From: Eurosta solidaginis
Taxonomy: Eukaryota; Arthropoda; Insecta; Diptera; Tephritidae
Direction: 5' to 3'
NCBI RefSeq assembly: GCF_040869045.1
Contig: NC_090322.1
Coordinates: 276,546,662 to 276,610,661 of the forward strand
Length of the DNA stretch: 64,000 nucleotides
Within the stretch, counting starts at the first letter, position 1. The number at the start of each line of letters is the position of its first letter. The position numbers and the translations under genes are program-made. A model generated the notes under the pieces. That model ran no database searches. It was given only the letters and a program-made list of their open reading frames with translations, and was not told the DNA's origin. Shown piece after piece: positions 37,252-48,365 of this stretch.

Positions 37252-37879
37252 TAGTATGAACATATTTTTTTTGCACGGTAATTTTTTTTTTTTTTTTAAA
37301 TTTATTTAAAAAAAAACCAATGGAAAAAATGTAAACAATTCGATTATGAGCAAAATTAATGTTTTATCTTCAGCCCATGGTTGTCGAGATATTGACTTAA
37401 ATATGTAGCAATATGCCTTTTTGATCAAAATTGCCAAACATATTTGCTCGGCCCAGCAAATTTCGGTCTAACGTCTCCTTATATTTTTTTTTCAAATTTT
37501 GTATCAAACTAAAATGCCATATTAGACAAAAATTTCTTTTTGACTGGCCAACTTGTTGTAAAGCTAAAAAAAAACTGCAGGAATCGTTTCATATAGTTTG
37601 GAGCTCACCCTAATATGAGTATACCCAAAACAACATACATATGTTGCTTTTATATGCATATGATCCATTTTTTCTGTAATTACTCAGAAAAATTATGGCA
37701 AATTTAAAATGACCTTAGAAATCAATCAAAGAATACAAAATCAGTGTTAGGTTTAACTACTTCAGTCCAGGTATTTTAGCCAGAGTTGTTATAAATCCGA
37801 CTCATAAAATTATTCTCTGATGCTATGTTGCATATCTACTATTCTTTATATACATACAATTATGCACACCGTATGCTGC
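37252..37879. other. No gene recognised
   Basis: AT-rich stretch with homopolymer A and T runs; nothing recognised. Confidence 0.45.
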
Positions 37880-38330
37880 TTGACCAACTTGCAAGATAGG
37901 ATAGCGCTTCTGGATAGTTTCTTTCGAGGAAATGGACCAGGGACCGATCTATTCGAACAAATTCTATTCACGTTTCGATTCGCCTGAAATTTGGTATACA
38001 GGTAGCTCTTTGCCTAGATTATTATTTACGCTACTTTTTTTTTTAGGTAAGAGGGCCAAGGACCGATCTTTTCGAACAAATTATGTTCTTGGGTCGAGGT
38101 AGCCCTTTGCCTAGATTAGTATTTATGACACTTTTGACGACTTTGACTGGGAGTATCACTGGGACTGGGACGTGGACTGAAACTAGTATTGGGACTGGCA
38201 CTGGGAGGAGTGAATAAAAAAAAAAAAGAAAAGGAGGAGAGAGGGAAAGAGAAAGTAAGTGGTAAAAATTGCTCATAGACCAAAGCTAGGGCAGATCAAC
38301 GTCTGCCGGGTTTGCTAGTGTATAAATATA
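37880..38330. repeat. Dispersed repeat with two approximately 120-bp half units and a GGGACT patch
   Basis: GGACCGATCT(A/T)TTCGAACAAATT occurs at about 37943 and 38061, each followed by a CTTTGCCTAGATTA block, so the segment is an internal duplication. It is followed by a degenerate GGGACT/GGCACTGGGA minisatellite (38149-38205), a purine-rich run, and TCAACGTCTGCCGGGTTTGC. The family is unknown to me. Confidence 0.45.
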
Positions 38331-39029
38331 TTTTCTCTTATTTTTAGAGCATCCATTTTTAATAGTTATCACGCCTGCCAGGATCATTTTTCCCCTTTTT
38401 TATGTTTAAAAAATCATATACATATGGCTTCCACGTTTGCCACTGGGAAAATTCGAATACCGAAGCCAAGGTAAATATTCGGTTAGACTATATTTATGCT
38501 CATACAACAAGTGGTTCTTCTATTTTGACAACAACAAAACTATGAACGGGTGTAGTCACTTAAGTAGAAATGAGTCAAAATTTTATATTAGATAAAATAC
38601 GAATTTTTAGTCTTTTGTGGCTATGTGTTGTATGAAGTCTTGATGCATGTAGATGTGTGCCTATGAGTGTGTGTATCTATGAATTTTCTTTGTACAATCG
38701 ACTATGTGATAAAGTAACCTTTCGCTCTTCAACCACTATGAGAAGCACACACAGCCACTTACACATGTAACGGTTCACAATGCCAGGTTCGCAATAAACT
38801 GCAAAGGTAATAAAATATAGTAAAGAAGATGCACCGAACACGAGACCATAATAATATACTTTTGTAAGGATGATATTTTTGCCGGAATTAACTGAAGCTT
38901 TCAACTTCATTGCATTTATATGCCATACATGACACTTACGAAAAAATGGTGTTGGCGATTTTGAAAAATATGGAATGCAGCAGCAGAGCAGCTTGCTTAG
39001 ACGATGGCTTAACCCTGGTTCGACCGAAG
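38331..39029. other. No gene recognised
   Basis: AT-rich, with no motif-bearing frame. Confidence 0.45.
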
Positions 39030-39835
39030 GTTTTTATACTCAGTTGAGCAGAGCTCACAGAGTATATTAAGTTTGATTGGATAACGGTTGGTTGTACAGG
39101 TATAAAGGAATCGAGATAGATATAGACTTCCATATATCAAAATCATCAGGATCGAAAAAAAATTTGATTGAGCCATGTCCGTCCGTCCATCCGTCCGTCC
39201 GTTAACACGATAACTTGAGTAAATTTTGACGCATCTTGATGAAATTTGGTATGTAGGTTCCTGAGCACTCATCTCAGATCGCTATTTAAAATGAACGAGA
39301 TCGGACTATAACCACACCCACTTTTTCGATATCGAAAATTTCGAAAAACCGAAGAAGTGCGATAATTCATTACCAAAGACAGATAAAGCGATGAAACTTG
39401 GTAGGTGAGTTGAGCTTATGACGCAAAATAGAAAATTAGTAAAATTTTGGACAATGGTCTTGGCACCGCCCACTTTTAAAAGAAGGTAATTTAAAATTTT
39501 GCAAGCTGTAATTTGGCAGTTGTTGAAGATATCATGATGAAATTTGGTAGGAACGTTACTCCTATTACTATATGTACACTTAATAAAAATTAGCAAAATC
39601 GAAGAAGGACCACGCCCACTTTCAAAAAAAAATTTTTTAAGTAAAATTTAACAAAAAATTTAATATCTTTACAGTATATAAGTAAATTATGTTAACATTC
39701 AACTCCAGTAATAAAAGAAAATTTTAAAATGGGCGTGGCTCCGCCCTTTTCATTTAATTGGTCTAGGATACTTTTAATGCCATAAGTCGAACAAAAATTT
39801 ACCAATCCTTTTGAAATTTGGTAGGGGCATAGATT

Positions 39836-40134
39836 TGAGCTGTACGAGCTATACGCAGACATCAGCGAATTAAAACGCAGCGGCGCTGGCTAGGCCATGT
39901 TATGCGAATGAGAGATGATGCTCCGGCCAAGAAAGTGTTTCTATCGGAACCCGCCTATGGAAGCAGAGGTAGAGGGCGGCCCCCACTCCGTTGGAAGAAC
40001 CAGGTGGAAAATGATTTAAATTCCCTTGGTGTGACCAATTGGCGCCGGTTGGCGGAGCGAAGGAGCGACTGGCGCGCCTTGTTGGTCGGCCATAACCGTT
40101 TAGACGGTTAAGCGCCAATTAAGTAAGTAATTAA
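39836..40134 (+). mobile_element. 5'-truncated LINE tail inserted in DINE-like copy D
   Basis: The plus frame 39902-40111 (69 residues) begins MRMRDDAPAKKVF, contains GSRGRGRPPLRW and NWRRL motifs, and ends HNRLDG-stop. TYELYAD/RWLGHVM-type sequence precedes it. The 3' end is CGCCAATTAAGTAAGTAATT. It matches the minus-strand copy at 2133-2491. It interrupts the DINE-like sequence between GGGGCATAGATT and TAACTGTTTTC, with a few target bases lost, so no clean duplication is seen. Confidence 0.85.
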
Positions 40135-40429
40135 GTAACTGTTTTCTGTGAAAATGGGCGACATCGGTTTAAGCAACGCCCAGTATTTATACACAGTCGT
40201 CCGTCTGTCCTTCCGCATGGCCGTTAACACGATAACTTGAGCAAAAATCGACATATCTTTACTAAACTTAGTTCACGTACTTATCTGAACTCACTTTATC
40301 TTGGTATAAAAAATGAACGAAATCCGACTATGACCACGCCCACTTTTTCGATATCGAAAATTACGAAAAATGAAAAACATGCCATAATTTTATACCAAAT
40401 TCGAAAAATATGGTAATTGGATAGGTTTA

Positions 40430-40790
40430 AAATAAAAATAAATGTAAGGCGCGATACCCTCCGAAGAGATCTAAGGCCGAGCTTCTCTTCCATTTTGCGT
40501 CGTGCTCCTCCTGATTTTCCCTACAAATTGACCGGACGCGACCGCCATGTTTTATGCCGACTCCGAACGGCATCTGCAAGGCAGATGAGTTTTCACTGAG
40601 AGCTTTTCATGGCCGAAATACACCCGGAGCGCTTGCCAAACACTGCCGAGGGGCGACCCCGCATTAGAAAAATTTTCTTCTAATTGAAAAATCTTATTTC
40701 TAAAATTTTGATGTTGCTTTGCCTGGGGTGCGAACACAGCGCATACGGTGTGGTAGGCGGAGCACGCTACCATCACACCACGGTGGCCGG
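40430..40790 (-). mobile_element. tRNA-Gly-like SINE inserted in DINE-like copy D
   Basis: Minus orientation: tail at the left (AAATAAAAATAAATGTAAGG), tRNA-like head at the right (GGCGGAGCACGCTACCATCA). The flanks ATTGGATAGGTTTA (40416-40429) and ATTGGATTGGTTTA (40791-40804) form a 14-bp target duplication with one mismatch. Both match a word present once in uninterrupted DINE-like copies. Confidence 0.92.
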
Positions 40791-41467
40791 ATTGGATTGG
40801 TTTATTGACGCGAAATATAACTTTAGAAAAAACTTTGTAAAATGGTTGTGACCTACCATATTAAGTAGAAGAAAATGAAAAAGTTCTGCAGGGCCAAATA
40901 AAAGGCCCTTGAAATCTTGGCAGGTATATATATAAATAACTTAGCGGTATCCAACAGATAATGTTCTGGGTCACCCTGGTCCACATTTTGGTCGATATCT
41001 GGAAAACGCCTTCACATATACAACTACCACCACTCCCTTTTAAAACTCTTATTAATACCTTTAGTTTGATACCAATATCGTACAAACACATTCTAGAGTC
41101 ACCCCTGGCCACCTTTATGGCGATATCTCGAAAAGGCGTCCACCTATAGAACTAAGCCCCACGCCCTTTTAAAATACTCATTAACACCTTTCATTTGATA
41201 CCCATATCATACAAACAAATTCTAGAGTCAACCCTGATCCACCTTTATAGCGATATCCCTAAATGGCGCCCCCCTATAGAACTATGGCCCACTCCCTAAT
41301 AAAATACTTTCTAATACCTTTCGTTTGATACACACGTCATACAAACACATTCCAGGGTTACCCTCGGTTCATTTTCCTATATGGCTGTTTTCCCTTATGT
41401 TGTCACCATAGCTCTCAACTGAGTATGTAATATCGGTTACACCCGAACTTAACCTTCCGTACTTGTT

Positions 41468-42734
41468 ACACCTATTATTGGCCGACGCAGTCGGAATAAA
41501 AATAAAAGTGTTCAACCCGTTACAGTTGTCTATGACTAAAATTATAAAACCTTAATTTGTATTTTTCTACTTAAAATTCATTAAGTTAGGATATTACGGG
41601 AAATGAGTTTAAAAAATTTATAAAAATATGTTTTTATTAAATAGCTAAATAGTCACCCATGTGATTCGTCGGCCAAATACGTTGTAAAATAGTTGTAACT
41701 GACTAAAATTATAAAACTTTTTCTTTTGTATTTTTTCGACTTATAATCCATAAAGTTAAGAGGTTACGGAAAATGGGTTAAAAACGCAAGCTTTATATAA
41801 GTTGTCAGTTTCTTCTGTGGGTACTTAAACATGTTCCTTAAGTATGTTGGTATATGTGTATATACATACATACGTGAAGTGTCCTGCTGCATTACTACAT
41901 CCGCCGATTTATATAAATATGATCTCGTCTCTGTTGTATGTACATATGTAATAACCACTTAAGTTTAAATGCACCTCGATATACTGTAGGATGTGCGTTA
42001 GGCGAGTCGACTGTAATTTTCCAATATTGAGTCAAGGTTTTGTAATTTTTCCCCAAATCGAATTATTTAAGAAAATTGCAATTTAGAAGACCGTGAAAGT
42101 GCTGACCATCAACAATAAAAAGCAATAAAGTTGAGTAATAATATAAGTTCGTTCAAATGAAAGTACGAGTGTGAATCGAAAGAAATAGCTATTATAAATT
42201 TCGCTAATTTGGAATAATATTCATTCGTTTAATCGTGAATGCTATGCTATTTCCTTTAGTTAGCACACTCGTAACCTTCTCTACAAGAACGGAATACAGG
42301 TGGTCAATAGAAGTCCTCATTCTCTGCAGCTAACTACGTCCGACTAAATTGTATTCATTCGGACCAAGAAATTCTCGTGATAATTGGCATAGGTACTACA
42401 AAGCACTGGAACACAGATGATTTTAATATAAAAATAATTCGAGGTTATCGCAAGCGGGGTAAGATTATATGATACGACCATAGATCTCATTATTGTCCAG
42501 ATCAGAATCGCTCAATATATATTAACTGGCGGGGTTGACACAAATTCACTACCACGGACTTTTCTTCTAACTTCAATAATAGCTTGAATCCATTAACTGG
42601 CCTGCTGCCACATTTTATTCCCTGCTTTCTACCTCTCTCAAACGAATGAAGGTTTTGAAGCCCGAACTGTTGTGTACATAGTTATGCCTCCGGCCTGATA
42701 TAAATTGTGAGTTCGCAAGATTTCATTAGTAGTT
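41468..42734. other. No gene recognised
   Basis: The words TAAAATTATAAAAC and CATTAAGTTAGGATATTACG recur about 180 bp apart (41533-41600 and 41704-41770), a decayed local duplication. Otherwise nothing was recognised. Confidence 0.4.
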
Positions 42735-42885
42735 GTCACACATCACGAAGTCTGTTCAACGACCGCAGCGCAGCCACTCTTCATGCAATATTAGCAGGAT
42801 TTATTTTCAGAGAGGCGCTGATACCAATCAGTGCGGATATTAATGCTTGCGGCGTTCAGTGCGTTCCACTAAGTGTGATATTGGA
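42735..42885 (-). pseudogene. LOA-like LINE remnant (post-RT region)
   Basis: Plus-strand words GACCGCAGCGCAGCCACTCT, GCAATATTAGCAGGATTTAT and GCGCTGATACCAATCAG track, in order, the stretch 49270-49390 of the larger LOA-like LINE. On the minus strand that stretch encodes a conserved Ile-Ser/Gly ... Asn-Ile-Tyr-Pro-Val-Asp-Ile ... Ala-Ala segment. It is short and heavily mutated. Confidence 0.55.
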
Positions 42886-42912
42886 TGGACTACTGACGAA
42901 ACGTATACATAC

Positions 42913-44007
42913 TAGAGCTTACGATTTCTCGAACTTGTTCGAGAAGAGATTTCTCGCGAGTCTCGCCTCCTCGCGAGATTCTCGAGACCCGAATTACTCG
43001 TAATGTTCGCGAGATTCTCGAATCTCGAATTACTCGTAATACTACGTTCAAACAGAAAAATTAATTGAGGCAATTTCGATTTAAATTGAGGGGTGTTCAT
43101 ACCACTCAATTTAGCTTACACAATAGTAATTGTATAGCTGGTTGGCTTATCTCTACAGCAACACCGTACCTTTGTTCGGACTTTCAAAATGTGCGTGTTG
43201 GAATTAGGCGAATGGAATGGAATAAAAATTTAAAACTTTGAAATTTTTGTGTGTTGTAAGAAAATGTTTTCAATGTTTTGGTTTAATTTTGAGTTTGCCA
43301 TCTTCTTTTGACAATCCCTACTCCAAATTGGCTGATGAGATGAGCCAACCACATAGTTGAGCCATGAGTAACTGACGTTTAAATCTAGTCAATAAACACA
43401 CTTTACAAGGTTGCATTTGCATTTTGAAACAATTTATAACGCATTTTTTTAAATTGGCAATATATTATTACAATTTATTATTTGATATATTGCGTAATAA
43501 ATTGCACAAATCGTAAAAATTGCCAATTTGGTGTGTGTTTGTACATAGTATAAGAGTCACGAGCTTCTCGACATTCAATTTAATCAATTCATTGGCTGTT
43601 TTATATAGAGCTTACGATTTCTTTTGGAGCAAAAGCGAAAATTCCCACAAAACCACAACTAAAAACACCGAAATGTATAGAATATTGCCAATGCCGCAAC
43701 TGAATTGAAAGCTCGCGAGTATTACGAGTATTTCGAGATTCGAGGATCTCGCGACAAGCCGTATTATCGATGTCTCGTTGAAAAAATAAAATACTGTGAA
43801 CAAAATTATACGTATAATAAATATGTTTTGAGTTAAGTGTCATTGGAAAGCATAATATATACACAAGTAAAAAAAACCAAGTGTATAAATACTGCCCATA
43901 CCGCAATTAAGTTTATGTCGAGAAGCTCGCGAGATTCACGGGTACTTCGAGGCACGAGAATCTCGCGAGAAGTCGAGTTCTCGATTTCTCGGGTGTCGTA
44001 AGCTCTA
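42913..44007. mobile_element. hAT-type non-autonomous element with CGCG palindromes
   Basis: The terminal inverted repeats share TAGAGCTTACGA (left at 42913; right, reverse complement, ending at 44007). ATACATAC (42905-42912) and ATACTTAC (44008-44015) flank it as an 8-bp duplication with one mismatch. An 8-bp duplication and a TAGAG terminus fit the hAT superfamily. Both ends carry many TCTCGCGAGA-like palindromes and TTACGAGTA/ATTACTCGTA words. A second TAGAGCTTACGATTTC occurs internally at 43606, so the element may be composite. No transposase motif was found in 1,095 bp. Confidence 0.82.
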
Positions 44008-44015
44008 ATACTTAC

Positions 44016-44633
44016 ATCTCCAAATTTGAGTAATGTCATTTAGTGGGGGCTGCGAACTCATCAAACAATTTCTTTAAATAAATATTCTATTTTGAACTAA
44101 CCGTATATGTTGCTAGAAAAGGCTAGGTAAATTCCCAAACATCAGCGTTCCGATATATTGCTGTTTAAATTTTTTTGTTTTTGTATTCAATAATCGAATG
44201 TACCTAAATTTAAATTTTTCTTGCCATACTTATGCTGCTACAATCATAAAAATTGTATAGGCTGTCTTGCTTTGATTTCGAATTCAAAACACATTGCGAG
44301 CATTTTCTATTAGCAATATAGGAGTATTACATATGTGGATAGGCCGTTCAAAATTCAAAATAATGTTCCAAACATAAACATTTTATAAGAAGCTCTTTAG
44401 TTACCAACAAAGCATCAAATAAAGAAGAATGTCCAAATAACTTTTGAGATTGTTGCAGTACAATAACGCTCTTCGTTAAAAATGACATTTCATTTTCATT
44501 ATTATTCATTTTCAAATGCAAAATAAATAATAAATAATTATGAATAATTATCTTGACTCAGTTAATACATACATATGTATCGCATTTTCCATTTTCAATT
44601 CGAATATTTATTATTAACTTCAATTTCACTTAC
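44016..44633. other. Probable intron sequence of the minus-strand gene
   Basis: AT-rich DNA downstream of the strong 5' splice site at 44633. No following exon was found. Confidence 0.45.
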
Positions 44634-44706
44634 CCTGCTTGGCTTTGTGTGTCACTAGATTTTGATTGATTTTCACTTGATCGTGAATTATCAGTTAGTA
44701 AAAATT
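44634..44706 (-). CDS. Third coding exon of the unidentified minus-strand gene
   Basis: A 73-nt exon is bounded by a pyrimidine-rich acceptor ending TAATTTCAG (AG at 44708-44707) and the donor GTAAGTG (GT at 44633-44632). The preceding exon ends in phase 1 with G. Joining gives GAA (Glu), then an open frame: FLLTDNSRSSENQSKSSDTQ followed by SQA, residues 413-436. It ends in phase 2 (GG). The Ser/Gln/Asn-rich composition continues that of the preceding exon. The exon has no start codon and is too short to show in an ORF scan; evidence is splice-site quality plus frame continuity. It might be alternatively spliced. Confidence 0.7.
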
Positions 44707-45419
44707 CTGAAATTACAAAATAAGTTTATAGTTTAAAATTTTGCTTTAATTTTGTTAATTTTGTACATATGCAAAACAAATATTTATAAGAGTTCTATAT
44801 TTCACTTTTGAATAAAATTATGTGGTGAGCTTTTTTAACTTGCTCCACTGGATTTTTAAATTAATGTAAGTAAATCCGATTGAAAGTGAAATGCAAGACA
44901 AGCCCAAATTTAATAGTTCGAGTTCTTGATGCAATTAATAATATAGCAGCTACATTTTCTGAAAGTTTGAAAAGCTTTACACATATTATGAGTTTGTGTT
45001 AAATTACTGAAGTGCTTGGAAAAAACAATTGTTAACTTTTAACAATCATCCAATATATTGAAATTGGCACTAAACGTATTAACGTAGTGAGCAGTGCTAA
45101 AATCTGTGCAAAAAGCTTTTGTCACTCTTTGCAAATATGAACATCAAACTTTACATTTTTTATTTACTTTAAGCTTTAAACTTTGTTCACAGCACTCTCC
45201 TTAACGGCTAGACATTCTCTGTTCGTTTACAATTTCCCATTATCTTAATTTCTCTTCTCAGGCAATATTTTCCATTGTATACCTACCAAGTTTAATGAGC
45301 TTTTAATGAATCCTGCGCAATACAAAAGCTTTGAAAGCGCTATGAAACTGTTCTCACTTTAAAAATCCTGCAGCCAGAGCTTACTAACTGTCGATTAAAA
45401 GCTATCAAAAGAAACTCAC
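44707..45419 (-). other. Intron between second and third identified exons
   Basis: 713 bp, with GTGAGT at 45419-45414 and CAG ending at 44707. AT-rich and without recognised repeats. If this intron is not spliced, the reading continues about 27 codons past the donor to a stop at 45340. Confidence 0.65.
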
Positions 45420-46433
45420 CTTTTTGTAAAGTTTGCTGCTGCTGCATTTGGTTGGTCGGTATGAATTCTTCATGCTTTTGGTCACCTTTATCATCGTACT
45501 TGAGCTTATAGTCCGAGTGCTTTCGCAATGACATTAAAAGGGATTGAGTGCGGGGTGGAATTTCTGGTGGCGCTGGGTCTGGTGGTGGCTCAGATTCACC
45601 ACCGGAAATGGCGATTTCGTCCAAGTCCATAATTATAGAGCTTTCCGCTGTTGAATGTGCATACTCGCGTAGCTCCTTCTGTATTTGCTGCAATTTAAGT
45701 TTTTCTCTGTCACTACGACCAATAATGGAAGCCGCTATAGTACCAGCTGTTGTGGCTGCAGTTGCTGCCACAGAAAGAGCATTGCCATTTGAAGACGCAC
45801 CACTACTCGATGGTGTCATACCACTTGCAGCACCGCCGCAACTGCTATTCGTAACCGCAGCACGGCTTAAAGCGCGACCGTTTTTCGTTCGAGGTGTACG
45901 CGAACCGCCGCCACTACTTGTGCTTTCGCGTGCGCTTGGATTAAGACTACTTGCGGTGGAACTCGTGGGCATATGCAAAGAGGAATTGAGTGCGCTTAAT
46001 GCGGAGGCGCCATTGCCGCTGATGGGAAGAGATGTAGCGCCTTCCACAGCAGCTTGCAAACGATCCAACATTGCAGCACTGCCGGAGTACGATACTCGAT
46101 CGCTCATTGAGTCAGAGTTTGACTGCGAATCATATTTGGCATTAAGAAAGGGATTCGTGTTCCGTGACGTACTAAGGTGGTTAGCTAGTAGCGCTGCGCT
46201 CAGTGACGCTTGATTCGTCTGATATTTATTTGTGACAGAGTTATGACTTCCTTCTGTGTTGCCAGTAATGCCAGTTTGCTGTTTGATAGGTGAACAGAGA
46301 CCCGTGTTTTGCTGTTGCATTTGCATGTGAAACGCTCCTCCGGGACTGTGATTGCGTAATGTGTTCGCATAATTATTAAGTACTGCTGTGCTTATATTTG
46401 GATGCTCGCAGTCGGGGCCATATTGATCCAAGC
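45420..46433 (-). CDS. Second coding exon: Ser/Gln/Ala-rich protein with proline-rich motif
   Basis: A 1,014-nt exon runs from acceptor TACTTTTTTTAG (AG at 46435-46434) to donor AAAAAG|GTGAGT. The preceding exon's last base A plus GC gives Ser75; the frame then reads LDQYGPDCEHPNISTAV onward for 337 further codons and ends in phase 1. Most of it is low-complexity Ser, Ala, Gly, Gln and Asn. Residues about 316-335 (DREKLKLQQIQKELREYAHS) look helical. An acidic patch follows, then PPPDPAPPEIPPR (about 357-369), a PxxPxR SH3-ligand-type motif, and KHEEF near 394-398. There is no signal peptide, membrane segment or enzyme motif. Length, open frame and codon texture make it clearly a real exon. 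A proline-rich cytoplasmic scaffold is inferred. A teneurin N-terminal domain is possible, since these have a PPxxPPR motif followed by a short spacer and an acidic-F-x-P, but that is from memory. Confidence 0.88.
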
Positions 46434-48365
46434 CTAAAAAAAGTAGTAAATACTTTTCATAAATCTACCGTTTTTTTATAGTAAAATGATGGAGGGCAGG
46501 ATGTAAAGCTATTTATAAAAAAATGTATAATATTTAACTTGTACGTAGTTTTTTCTTCTCTTCTCTCGTCTACTCGTTTTTATTCCTTTTTCTTTCTCAC
46601 TACTTCTTTTTCCCGATTTTTTTATCTACTCCGTTAGTTTCACCCTTCTCCTTGTTTTGTTCTATTTTTTCAACGCAATCTAACTCGGACGAGGACTATA
46701 CTTATAGAGTGAATAGCATTCCAAGTCAACCAGTTTAAGCTGTTTCGCCTTCAAGAGGACATGACTTTTAAGAGTTTGATTAGATTTTCATCTTTGAACA
46801 GAACTCCAAGTAAAACGCCATCTTTCAGTTTTCGAGGGCTGACATTGACGTAGAGGTCATAAGATTCGAGAAGAGGTTTAGAGTTGTGAGATAAGGCTAC
46901 ATGGGACACCTCTAGAGTCCAAAGTTTCCAACGGTGCAAAGACATAACGAGGATATTTCAGAAGGACGTATTCGCCATAATTATATTTGCAGAGATAAAT
47001 CAACAACCTGGCTACTCAAATGCGTGTCATTACAACAATAATTAGGTGGTTATCATGGCAAGACCCTTGAGCAAGATAAAATAATCACTGGTCCTTGACT
47101 GTGTCGAGAAACTGAGTGACCTAGTATCTAGTTAAAATCAGTATGCTTGCCTAGGTTTCAAGCCACAGTGGAGTAGACGACATTCAGCAGGTAGACAACT
47201 TAGCTCGAAAGGCAATTACTGTAAGGCAAGTGATACAGGAATACCTTAAACCGTTTTAAAGGTAAGTTGAAAAATATAAAAGGGTCACTTACAGGTCACG
47301 GCATATAGAAGTTTGAAGGTGAACACATACACTCTATGAAGCCTACGATATGCTCCATTTTCTGAAGGAGCTCTGCTCATACGGGGTAATGAGAAAAGAG
47401 ATGGACATAAAAAGTTACAGATAATAATTCCATTATATTCTAAAGAAATTAACCAAAAATTCCAGAAGTATGTGGAAATCAAATTTGGACAACACAGAGG
47501 GATTGTCACTATAGTGGCGTTGGAGGAAGCAACCAACGGCTTATCAAATATGCTAATATTTTCATAGATTAAGATTAAGAGGTAAAGCAATATTGACATG
47601 ATGCAGTAAACAGCTGAAAATTCTAGAAGGCAGATATCTAGAAGATCTGTTCACGTGTAATTTATACGCCAGAAAGAGTCTCATGGAAAAATCTCTGTAT
47701 AGATCCCGAGTCCTGCAGGCAAGCTACGGGATTGAGAAAAGTCCTAGATAGGGACATAAAGTTAATTGACTAATTCAGAAACAGAAGAGGAATTGTATTG
47801 TAGTCCTACGAGACACGCTCGACTTAAGTTTTCTATCGGGAGAAGACGCGGAACTAGTAAACTATATCGATATACCATAAGCTTTTAAAAATGGTAGTGA
47901 CATTTTCAAACTGTGTTTTACAGCTCCTTTTGCTTCCGTAAAATGTTTACAAAACTATTTTCTATTTTGATAAGTCACTTTTTTCCGCACATTGTGAGGC
48001 ATTGATGACCTTGACGTTCGAAATTGAAATTTCCACAACCCCAATATAGAACTCTTTAGACAGCAATGCAATTTCTTGCTATAGCGCCATACAGAAAATT
48101 CATTTAGAATTTGCTTTTACAGCTCTGCCTCATAAATTCCTATTTCGTTCATCTTAAATTTATCTACTCATACATTCCACTTAGTTACATCGCAGTGTCC
48201 TAAAGAATGAACGTCTGTTTCACTAATCCGCTTAAATTCAGCTTAAGACTGTCCATTACTAATTGAATAAGATATTTGCCAATTCTAGCTGTCACTCCAA
48301 TGCTGAACACTTTATCCTGCCCCTCCCATAACCGTCTACCTTCTGGAATTTGCCTATCTACTTAC
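46434..48365 (-). other. Intron between first and second identified coding exons
   Basis: A 1,932-bp intron with GTAAGT donor (48365-48360) and TTTTTTTAG acceptor. It contains a plus-strand LINE RNase H remnant at about 47100-47330. Other frames (46751-46945 and 47285-47599 on the minus strand) have no motif. Confidence 0.75.
47100..47330 (+). pseudogene. Decayed LINE RNase H domain in intron
   Basis: The plus strand reads KISMLA, a stop, then VSSHSGVDDIQQVDNLARKA, and later LTGHG near 47291. This matches the end of a LINE RNase H domain, where W-V-P-G-HSG, then an N-x-x-AD-x-LA helix, precede the LTGH linker. The tryptophan codon appears to have become TAG. It is antisense to the host gene and too short to be functional. 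Confidence 0.6.

Larger units (their letters stand above)
39030..41467 (+). repeat. Helitron/DINE-like repeat, copy D, carrying two insertions
   Basis: Head TTTTTATACTCAGTTGAGCA at 39030 and end GGTTACACCCGAACTTAACC near 41437-41456. It is collinear with copies B and C except for a LINE tail at 39836-40134 and a SINE at 40430-40790. The 130-bp module occupies about 40970-41380 with four partial units. Without the inserts it is about 1.76 kb, close to copy B. Confidence 0.82.

Noticed and set aside
45548..46213. 221-residue plus-strand frame opposite the host exon
   Set aside because: It is the antisense shadow of a GC-richer coding exon whose minus-strand frame has correct splice sites and phase.
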